This document shows positions 1 through 7,629 of a stretch of 38,709 nt of DNA, in pieces. Each line of letters starts with the position of its first letter. The first letter of the stretch is position 1. This DNA is from Ilumatobacteraceae bacterium (lineage in GTDB: Bacteria > Actinomycetota > Acidimicrobiia > Acidimicrobiales > Ilumatobacteraceae): the NCBI GenBank assembly GCA_025451395.1, contig JANWKM010000052.1, positions 1 to 38,709 of the forward strand, in the 5' to 3' direction. The notes below the pieces were generated by a model. The model worked only from the letters and a program-made list of their open reading frames with translations. It had not been told where the DNA came from and did no database searches. Both the position numbers and the translations under genes were made by a program.

Positions 1-24
1 GCCATTGCGAGGGCAGCGTAGGCG

Positions 25-2784
25 GTGGTCGATGGCGGTGGCAGACTGCCACCCGTGATATTCGACGGTTACGTCAACCAACTCCCCGACAGCGACCCTG
101 GCGAGACCGAGGAGTGGATGGAAAGCCTCCAGGCCGTCATCGATGTTCGCGGCAAAACTCGGGCCCGATTCCTGCTCGGCAAGTTGCTCGAGCACGCACA
201 CTCCGCGCAGGTGAGTTTCCCAGCAACCGTCAGCACACCGTACGTCAACACCATTCCGCACGAAGCCGAGCCGTGGTTCCCCGGCGACGAGTACATCGAA
301 CGCCGCATCCGCGCGTTCGTGCGTTGGAACGCAGCGATGATGGTGGTGCGCGCCAACAAGCACGCCGAAGGAATCGGCGGGCACCTCAGCACGTACGCGA
401 GTTCGGCGAGCCTGTACGAGATTGGGTTCAACCACTTCTTCCGCGGCAAGGACGACGGCAACGCCGGCGACCACATCTACTTCCAAGGCCACGCGACTCC
501 CGGCATCTACGCACGCGCCTTCCTCGAACGTCGCCTCAACGAACCCGATCTCGAACAGTTCCGCCGCGAGATCGGTCGCGGTGGTGCTGGACTGAGCAGC
601 TATCCGCATCCGCGCCTGATGCCCGACTTCTGGGAGTTCCCGACCGTCAGCATGGGTCTCGGTCCGATCTGCGCGCTGTACCAGGCCCGCTTCAACCGCT
701 ATCTGCTCAACCGCCAACTCGACGACACGACCGGCAGTCGCGTGTGGGCATTCCTCGGCGACGGTGAGTGCGACGAACCGGAAACGCTCGGCGCCATCAC
801 GCTGGCCAGTCGCGAGAAACTCGACAACCTTGTGTTCGTCGTCAACTGCAACTTGCAGCGGCTCGATGGCCCGGTGCGTGGCAACGGCAAGATCATCCAA
901 GAACTGGAAGCTGTCTTTCGCGGCGCCGGCTGGAACTGCATCAAGGTCATCCTTGGAAGCAAGTGGGACGAGCTGCTCGCTAACGACAAAGAGGGCGTCC
1001 TGCTCAACCAGCTCAACACGACAGTCGACGGACAGTTCCAGCGCTACAGCGTCGAGAACGGTGCGTACATCCGCGACGACTTCTTCGGCCCCGACCCGCG
1101 CCTGCGCCAACTGGTCGCGCACCTCAGCGACGAAGATCTGGTCAACCTGCCCCGTGGCGGCCACGACTACCGCAAGCTCTACGCCGCGTACAAGGCGGCC
1201 GTTGAGAACCTGGGCTCCGGCGCACCGACGGTGCTGTTGTGCAAGACGATCAAGGGATGGACGCTTGGCCCCGAGATCGAGGGCCGCAACTCGACGCACC
1301 AGATCAAGAAGATGAACGAGACGCAACTGATGAAGCTGCGCGATCGCCTGCATCTGCACGACGAGATCCCCGACTCGGCCTTTGCTGACGACAAGCTCCC
1401 GTACTTCCGCCCATCGCGCGACAGCGTCGAGTTCCAGTACATGATGGAGCGTCGCCGCGCACTCGGTGGCAGCATCCCCAAACGCATCGTGCGGCCGCGC
1501 AAAGTTGTCGGTCTACCGCTCGACAAAACGTTCGAAGAGTTGCGCAAAGGTTCGGCGAACCAAGCAGTCAGCACAACGATGGGCTTCACTCGCCTACTGC
1601 GCAACCTGGCGCGGGACGAGAACATCGGGCAATACGTCGTGCCGATCATTCCCGATGAGGGCCGCACGTTCGGTATGGACTCGCTGTTCCCCGAACTGAA
1701 GATCTACGCATCGCAAGGGCAGAAGTACGAGCCGGTCGATCACGACATGCTGTTGAGCTACAGCGAGAGCGCGCAGGGGCAAATCCTCGAAGAGGGCATC
1801 ACCGAGGCCGGCTCGCTGGCAAGCTTCATCGCCGCTGGCACGGCGTACGCCACCCGTGGCATTCCGACACTTCCCTTCTACACGTTCTATTCGATGTTCG
1901 GCTTCCAGCGCGTCGGCGACCTGATCTGGCAAGCAGCCGATGCACGCGTGCGCGGGTTTCTGCTCGGCGCCACGGCCGGCCGCACGACGTTGTCGGGCGA
2001 AGGTCTGCAACATCAAGACGGTCACTCGCTGGTGTTGGCCAGCACAGTGCCGCCGTGCCAGGCCTACGACCCGGCTTTCGCGTTCGAAGTCGCGGCGATC
2101 ATTCAGGCCGGCATCACCCGCATGTACGGCACCGACGACGAGCGCACCGCCGGCTTCGATCGCGACGTCTTCTATTACCTCACGCTGTACAACGAGAACT
2201 ATCTCATGCCGGCCATGCCCGCCGACCTCGACCCGGCGCACATCGTGCGCGGCCTCTATCGCTGGAAGGCTGCTCCTGCCGACACAATTCGCCACGCCAC
2301 CATATTGTTCAGCGGCTCCGCGCAAGGCGCCGCACATGCGGCGGCCGACGAGCTTTCCAAGCTCGGTATCGGTGTCGAACTTTGGTCGGCGACGTCGTAC
2401 AAGGCGCTGCGCGAAGACGCACTGGCCGCGGAGCGGTGGAATCGGCTGCACCCCAGCCATCCGACGCGCGTCCCGCTCGTGACCGAACTGCTCGCTGAGT
2501 CGAAAGGGCCAATCGTCGCAGTCACCGACTTCATGAAGATCGTCCCCGAGCAAATCGCACGCTTCCTTCCCGGGCGCACATTCGTGCCACTCGGAACCGA
2601 CGGTATGGGCCGCAGCGATACACGAGAAGCGCTGCGCCACTTCTTCGAGGTCGATACCGGTCACGTGGTGCTCGCCGTGCTCGACGCACTCGCATCGCAG
2701 GGATTGTCAGGACCAGCCGAATTGCACGCTGCAATGGAGCAGTTGGGCATCGACGCGGAAGCGTCGAACCCCGCAGTCGTATGA
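25..2784 (+). CDS. aceE: pyruvate dehydrogenase E1 component, homodimeric type
   Basis: 919-aa ORF with AceE-like sequence (YVNTIPHEAEPWFPGDEYIERRIRAFVRWNAAMMVVRANK, GDGECDEPETLGAITLASREKLDNLVFVVNCNLQRLDGPVRGNGKIIQELE, EGLQHQDGHS). GTG start; true start could be upstream of the window. Confidence 0.96.
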   Translation: MVDGGGRLPPVIFDGYVNQLPDSDPGETEEWMESLQAVIDVRGKTRARFLLGKLLEHAHSAQVSFPATVSTPYVNTIPHEAEPWFPGDEYIERRIRAFVRWNAAMMVVRANKHAEGIGGHLSTYASSASLYEIGFNHFFRGKDDGNAGDHIYFQGHATPGIYARAFLERRLNEPDLEQFRREIGRGGAGLSSYPHPRLMPDFWEFPTVSMGLGPICALYQARFNRYLLNRQLDDTTGSRVWAFLGDGECDEPETLGAITLASREKLDNLVFVVNCNLQRLDGPVRGNGKIIQELEAVFRGAGWNCIKVILGSKWDELLANDKEGVLLNQLNTTVDGQFQRYSVENGAYIRDDFFGPDPRLRQLVAHLSDEDLVNLPRGGHDYRKLYAAYKAAVENLGSGAPTVLLCKTIKGWTLGPEIEGRNSTHQIKKMNETQLMKLRDRLHLHDEIPDSAFADDKLPYFRPSRDSVEFQYMMERRRALGGSIPKRIVRPRKVVGLPLDKTFEELRKGSANQAVSTTMGFTRLLRNLARDENIGQYVVPIIPDEGRTFGMDSLFPELKIYASQGQKYEPVDHDMLLSYSESAQGQILEEGITEAGSLASFIAAGTAYATRGIPTLPFYTFYSMFGFQRVGDLIWQAADARVRGFLLGATAGRTTLSGEGLQHQDGHSLVLASTVPPCQAYDPAFAFEVAAIIQAGITRMYGTDDERTAGFDRDVFYYLTLYNENYLMPAMPADLDPAHIVRGLYRWKAAPADTIRHATILFSGSAQGAAHAAADELSKLGIGVELWSATSYKALREDALAAERWNRLHPSHPTRVPLVTELLAESKGPIVAVTDFMKIVPEQIARFLPGRTFVPLGTDGMGRSDTREALRHFFEVDTGHVVLAVLDALASQGLSGPAELHAAMEQLGIDAEASNPAVV

Positions 2785-4274
2785 CGACATTGTCGCGTCC
2801 GACTGCCGCGACGACGAAGACCGGTGCACTCGCGCTCGGAGTGCTGGTCGCCGGGTTAGTGCTGCGGTGGCTGGTGATGAGATCCGTGTTCGGAGACCTC
2901 AACGGCGACGAGGCCTACACGGGCTTGCAGTCGATCGGCGTGATACGCGACGGCCGCCTGCCGGTAGTGATCGACGGCAGCGTCTACTCCGCCACCATCG
3001 AGGCATATCTGTTCAGCCCTGTGCTCACTTTTGCCGGCGGCAGCGTCGCCATTCTCAAGTGGTTGTTCGTGGGTATGTGGGCTGTCGCTGCTGCCACAAC
3101 GTACGGCGCGACGCGCCAGCTTCTGAACCGGCGAGCGGCAGCGGCGGCCGGTGCGTTCGTGTGGCTCGCACCCGGTGCGCTGCTCGTCCTAAGCACCCGC
3201 GCCTATATGTGCTACGCGATCGGCCTCGCCGTCGTCGCTGGCACGGTGTGGGCAACGGCGGTCGTTGTCGACCAGCAAACACCTGCACCACGCGCTGCAG
3301 CGCTCGCCGGATTCCTCGCCGGTCTCGCGTTCTACATCCACCCGATGTTGGTGACTGTCGTCGGTCCCGTAATCGCGGTTGCGGCAGTCGTCCATCGTCG
3401 CGACTGGCGGCGGTGGTGGCTCCCTGCGGTTGGTGGCGCGATCGTCGCAAACCTTGCGTTCCTGGCTTGGAACGCAGTCAATAGCTGGCCGTCGCTAAAA
3501 GCGCAGGGCTACCAAATCGACGGGTCTCTGGATCGACTCAGCGGTTTCGTCGCGCGACTGTTACCGCGCGCTCTCGGGCTGCGCACGTTCGATGGCCGCT
3601 GGGTCTTGGGCCGGCCGATCGGTCTGCTCCTCTACGCGCTCATCGCCGCGGCAGTAGTTGTCGGGTGCGTCGAACTGCTGCGCACTGGTCGACCGAGCCG
3701 CTGGATAGTCCCCGTGGGTCTGATCTGCTGCTTGCCGTTGATGGCTCTCTTACCGAACTTGGCATACGTCGCCGATGGCAGGTACGGCATCATCCCGTTT
3801 CCGCTGATCGCGATCGCGCTAGGCGCGGCAGCATCAAGGGCGCTGCGCAACTGGAGCGTGGGCCGAGCGGTGGCAATCCTGGGCGTCGCGCTGGCAATCT
3901 GGATCGGGCTCACCTCGGTGGCATTCTTGGATCGCCAGCACGCACTCGAAAGCGCGCAACCGGGTGAGTGGCAGGACCGGACGATCAGCCGTTTGCACGA
4001 ACTCGGGATCGACAGCGTGGCCGGCAACTACTGGCTGGTCCTACCCCTCGAGTACCGCAGCGATCAGTCGATCCGCACGGCCGTTGCTGGCGCATATCCG
4101 ATTCGATTTCCCGAATCGCAGCGTCTCGTGCAAAACGCTCCCGCGGAGGAAGTTGCGTTCGTGTTTACGCCCGACGAGCTCGACCCAGATTTGTTCTACT
4201 TGCCGATCGATTCGTACCGCCGCGAAGATCTCGGTGGCATCATTCTCTACGTTCCGCTTGCAGTGGGCACGTAA
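2781..4274 (+). CDS. polytopic membrane protein, GT39/PMT-like glycosyltransferase
   Basis: 497 aa, many hydrophobic segments, N-terminal GDEAYTG motif typical of GT-C enzymes; ATGA overlap with aceE. Confidence 0.75.
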   Translation: MTTLSRPTAATTKTGALALGVLVAGLVLRWLVMRSVFGDLNGDEAYTGLQSIGVIRDGRLPVVIDGSVYSATIEAYLFSPVLTFAGGSVAILKWLFVGMWAVAAATTYGATRQLLNRRAAAAAGAFVWLAPGALLVLSTRAYMCYAIGLAVVAGTVWATAVVVDQQTPAPRAAALAGFLAGLAFYIHPMLVTVVGPVIAVAAVVHRRDWRRWWLPAVGGAIVANLAFLAWNAVNSWPSLKAQGYQIDGSLDRLSGFVARLLPRALGLRTFDGRWVLGRPIGLLLYALIAAAVVVGCVELLRTGRPSRWIVPVGLICCLPLMALLPNLAYVADGRYGIIPFPLIAIALGAAASRALRNWSVGRAVAILGVALAIWIGLTSVAFLDRQHALESAQPGEWQDRTISRLHELGIDSVAGNYWLVLPLEYRSDQSIRTAVAGAYPIRFPESQRLVQNAPAEEVAFVFTPDELDPDLFYLPIDSYRREDLGGIILYVPLAVGT

Positions 4275-4295
4275 CGTACGGCAGGAGGCGGCACT

Positions 4296-5006
4296 GTGTG
4301 GAACGGAAAGAGGTTGGCAGTGATCCTGCCCACCTATAACGAGGCGGACAGCATCGCGGAGTGCATCAACGCCTTCCACGAATTGGGCATCGTCGACGAC
4401 ATCCTCGTCGTCAACAACAATGCGCACCCCGATACGTCGCCAGCAGTGGCTAGAACGTTCGCGCGCGAAGTGTTCGAACCCACGCAGGGCTACGGCGCCG
4501 CAATCCGACGGGGCTTCAGCGAGACTGCCCTCTCCGATCTGGTGTGCGTGTGCGAGCCCGACGCGACGTTCGACCCGCGCGACATCTTGAAGCTGCTGCC
4601 GTTCACCGAAGACGTCGACCTGGTGCTCGGCTCGCGAACAGTGCAAACGTTCATTTTCAGCGGCGCCAACATGGGCGTCTTCCTACGCTGGGGTAACTGG
4701 GCAGTGGCGAAGTTCACCGAGGTGTTGTTCAACACCGTCTATTTGTCTGATGTTGGTTGCACGTTTCGCGTGATCACTCGCGCGGGGATCGATCGGATGA
4801 CGCCGGAGTTCCGTGGCAACGGCTCGTCGTTCGGTTTCGAGATGATGCTTCACGCTGCGCGCCTGCGTGTCCCGCTAGTGCAAGTGCCGGTCAAGTACCT
4901 TCCTCGCGTTGGCGAGAGTTCGGTGACCGGCGACCGCAAGAAGACATTTCGCTTAGGAATGGCGATGGTCGGTTTGCTCGTCCGCGAGCGTCTGCGTCGC
5001 AAGTAA
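4296..5006 (+). CDS. glycosyltransferase family 2 (dolichyl-phosphate-sugar synthase-like)
   Basis: 236 aa; LAVILPTYNEADSIAECINAF, QGYGAAIRRGF, VLGSRTV; Shine-Dalgarno-like AGGAGG before GTG start. Confidence 0.88.
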   Translation: MWNGKRLAVILPTYNEADSIAECINAFHELGIVDDILVVNNNAHPDTSPAVARTFAREVFEPTQGYGAAIRRGFSETALSDLVCVCEPDATFDPRDILKLLPFTEDVDLVLGSRTVQTFIFSGANMGVFLRWGNWAVAKFTEVLFNTVYLSDVGCTFRVITRAGIDRMTPEFRGNGSSFGFEMMLHAARLRVPLVQVPVKYLPRVGESSVTGDRKKTFRLGMAMVGLLVRERLRRK

Positions 5007-5010
5007 CCGG

Positions 5011-5925
5011 TTAACTGCGGATGCATTCCCACGTGACGAAGTGATACGGCGGTAGCCATCCCATCGCGGTGGCCTCCGCGTCGTCAGCCACAACCGTTAG
5101 GTCGTCGGGGCGGGCGCAGCGCACCATGTCGACGATGTCGAACACGTCGGTATTGAGTGGCATCTCACCTTCGCCGCGAAGCAAGCGGGCGAACGCGGCA
5201 GTGACAAGCACGGTCGTCGTGAAGCCGGCCTGACGCAACATCGCGGTGAGGTCCCATCCGAAGTTCCAATGCACGAGCGTGTTGTCGGCGTGATACTCCG
5301 GTTTCGAAGGCTTTGCGGTGTTGCCGCGCAGCAATGGCACCTGCAGGTACATCCGACCACCCGGCGAGAGGGCACGGTGAATCTCTCCGAGCGCGGCGGC
5401 GGTGTCGGGAACGTGTTCGAGCACGTGGGGCGTGAGCAGCAGGTCGATCGAGGAATCGGGCAGTGCCATGCTCTGCAGATCGATCTGGATGTCGGCTCGA
5501 TGGGCGCCAAGGTCGTAGTCGCTGGCCTGATAACGAAAGTGACGGTGCATCATTGCGCGATAGTCGGTTCCCATTCGAGGGCTGGTCTCGAGCACCCGCG
5601 CCCTGCGGGGCAGGCTCGACTGCGCTCGCGAACTGCACCACAGCAGAAAACGATCGCGTGCACAAGACTCACACACCGGGCAAATTGCAGACTCGGAATG
5701 TTCGATTCCGATAAAAGCTGCTCCCGACCAACCGCAAATGTTGCAGCGCCGTGGACCACCTGTATTCAGTCGGCCAACAGATCCGGTGCCTTGTGATATC
5801 CACCATTTGTCGGTCGGTAGCTCGAGGCCGACGCGACGCGCGATCGGCCTCAATCGCCAACGTATTCCGGCCGGCACCAACCTGCCGACGCGGCGTAGCG
5901 ACCGGACTACGAGGCGGCTCGACAT
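5011..5925 (-). CDS. class I SAM-dependent methyltransferase with N-terminal CxxC/CxxC zinc-ribbon-like segment
   Basis: 304 aa; CNICGWSG...CPVCESCARDR; Methyltransf_11-like LPDSSIDLLLTPHVLEHVPDTAAALGEIHRALSPGGRMYLQVP. Confidence 0.85.
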   Translation of the reverse strand: MSSRLVVRSLRRVGRLVPAGIRWRLRPIARRVGLELPTDKWWISQGTGSVGRLNTGGPRRCNICGWSGAAFIGIEHSESAICPVCESCARDRFLLWCSSRAQSSLPRRARVLETSPRMGTDYRAMMHRHFRYQASDYDLGAHRADIQIDLQSMALPDSSIDLLLTPHVLEHVPDTAAALGEIHRALSPGGRMYLQVPLLRGNTAKPSKPEYHADNTLVHWNFGWDLTAMLRQAGFTTTVLVTAAFARLLRGEGEMPLNTDVFDIVDMVRCARPDDLTVVADDAEATAMGWLPPYHFVTWECIRS

Positions 5926-5933
5926 GTTGAGCG

Positions 5934-5965
5934 AGTATATGTGTGTGCAACCGGCCAGCTAACGT
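5934..5965. promoter_or_regulatory. divergent -10-like boxes for the 5925 (minus) and 5972 (plus) genes
   Basis: Minus TATACT (5934-5939) ends 8 nt before ATG 5925; plus TAACGT (5960-5965) ends 6 nt before GTG 5972. Confidence 0.4.
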
Positions 5966-5971
5966 CGACGT

Positions 5972-6250
5972 GTGGCATCGATTTCCGGATTCGTCCGACG
6001 GTTGCGCGGGTTCAGCTCACTACCAGTCCAGGTTGCAGACTTGCGCGCGAAGGTCGACCAGATGCATAGCGTGCTGATGGCGTTGAACCACGAGGTGCAC
6101 AGTGGGTCCGAGGAAGCTCTCCCATTGTTCCTCGGTCATGCCGAGCGACTCCGGCTCGATGCCGACACCGCGATCGGTGCGGTGCAGGTGATCGAACGAC
6201 AGCTCGCCGAGCTGGAACAAGCGATTGCCGCGCTGCGCAGCAATGGCTGA
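5972..6250 (+). CDS. small coiled-coil-like protein of unknown function
   Basis: 92-aa ORF, GTG start, heptad-rich C-terminus (VIERQLAELEQAIAALR); overlaps the start of the downstream GT4. Confidence 0.6.
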   Translation: MASISGFVRRLRGFSSLPVQVADLRAKVDQMHSVLMALNHEVHSGSEEALPLFLGHAERLRLDADTAIGAVQVIERQLAELEQAIAALRSNG

Positions 6251-7616
6251 TGCACTTAGCCATCTCATCGTCGATGGCCGGACTGTTTGCCATCCCACCG
6301 GAGGGCCGCGCGGTATCGGCCGTTACGTGATCGGGTTGCTCTCCGGTCTTCGCCAAATTCACGCGCCCGTGATCGCGCTGTACGAGACGGAAGAACAGAA
6401 GTCGCTGTTGACCCGAGCCGTTCCCGACTTGGATCTGCGGCAATTGGAACCCGCAGTGATACGCGATCTCAGCGTGCCGGGCAGTTGGTATCTGGCTACA
6501 CAATTGATGCTGCACCCGATACCGCTCGACCCGGTGCCGCGCATCATCACCGACTCCGGATTGCCCGTGGCCGCCATCATGTACGACGTCATCAGGGAGC
6601 GGCACCCGGAGCTGTATCAGGTTCGCGCCGAGTCGCGCGCACAGGTCCTGATTCGCGGCATGCTGGCCCGCACACTCGATGCGCTGCTCGCCATCTCCGA
6701 CTTCGCCGCCGACACGGCCGCGGAGGAACTGCACTTCCCGCGTGATCGCATCACCATGATCGGTGCTGGCGTCGACCCGAAATTTGCACCCGCAGTCGAC
6801 GACCCGTGGCCACGGCTGCAGGGCGTCCTTCGCGCCGACCGGCGCCGCATCGTTGTCACTGTCACGGGCGAGGATCCGCGTAAGAACACCACTCGCCTGG
6901 CGCAGGCCTGGGCAACACTGCCTGCGACGCTGCGCCGTTCGCATCGGTTGGTGGTGATCGGTGATTCGGATGAGGTCGGGACTGCGGATGTCGATTTCAC
7001 TGGCCCGGTCACCGACGAACAGCTAGTAGCGATCTACCAATTCGCCGAGCTGGCGGTAATGCCGTCGACAGACGAGGGGTTCGGGCTGCCCGCGTTAGAA
7101 GCAGCAGCGTGTGGATGCGCAGTGATCACATCCAATGTGTCCGCACTTCCGGAAGTGCTTGCCGAACCCGCAGCACAGTTCGATCCCTACGACGTGACGG
7201 CAATAGCCGCAGCTGTCGAACGAGCGCTGATCGATTCAGCACATCGCGAGCTGCTCCTCGCCGCCGCGCAGCGCGCCTTGACGCGGTGGACGTGGACCAA
7301 CGTTGGGCGCGCCGTCGTGTCTTCGTTGGAAGAACTAGACCCCCGCCGAGTTCGCCAACTGCGCAAAGTTCCCTACCGCGTTGCTGTGACTGGCACGTTC
7401 GACGACTCGGTAATCGGGCGAGCGAACACTTCCCGAGTCCACGAGTTGGCGAAACAGTCACCGCTCGCGGAGATCACACTGCTCGTCGACAACTCCGCCA
7501 ACGACCATTCGACCAACGACCGTGCAACCAACGCGGGTCCACAGCGCTTCCCTGTGCGTGCCCTCGGACGATTCGTGCCGCGCTCACAATTCGATGAAGT
7601 GATCACGCTCGACTGA
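6243..7616 (+). CDS. glycosyltransferase family 4; C-terminus looks like the truncated start of a second domain
   Basis: GT4 signature TDEGFGLPALEAAACGCAVITSNVSALPEVL. The 6225 ORF has an internal ATG at 6243 that overlaps the preceding gene and is the likelier start. Confidence 0.85.
   Translation: MADALSHLIVDGRTVCHPTGGPRGIGRYVIGLLSGLRQIHAPVIALYETEEQKSLLTRAVPDLDLRQLEPAVIRDLSVPGSWYLATQLMLHPIPLDPVPRIITDSGLPVAAIMYDVIRERHPELYQVRAESRAQVLIRGMLARTLDALLAISDFAADTAAEELHFPRDRITMIGAGVDPKFAPAVDDPWPRLQGVLRADRRRIVVTVTGEDPRKNTTRLAQAWATLPATLRRSHRLVVIGDSDEVGTADVDFTGPVTDEQLVAIYQFAELAVMPSTDEGFGLPALEAAACGCAVITSNVSALPEVLAEPAAQFDPYDVTAIAAAVERALIDSAHRELLLAAAQRALTRWTWTNVGRAVVSSLEELDPRRVRQLRKVPYRVAVTGTFDDSVIGRANTSRVHELAKQSPLAEITLLVDNSANDHSTNDRATNAGPQRFPVRALGRFVPRSQFDEVITLD
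7572..7613 (+). repeat. imperfect direct repeat, copy A (3' end of GT4 gene)
   Basis: TTCGTGCCGCGCTCACaaTTCGATGAaGTGAtCA...; 16-bp exact core shared with copy B. Confidence 0.7.
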
Positions 7617-7629
7617 AAACGCGTACGCG

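Noticed and set aside
1594-2664. 356-aa minus-strand ORF inside aceE
   Set aside because: Shadow ORF antisense to a well-conserved AceE; no recognisable domain; typical of high-GC codon bias.
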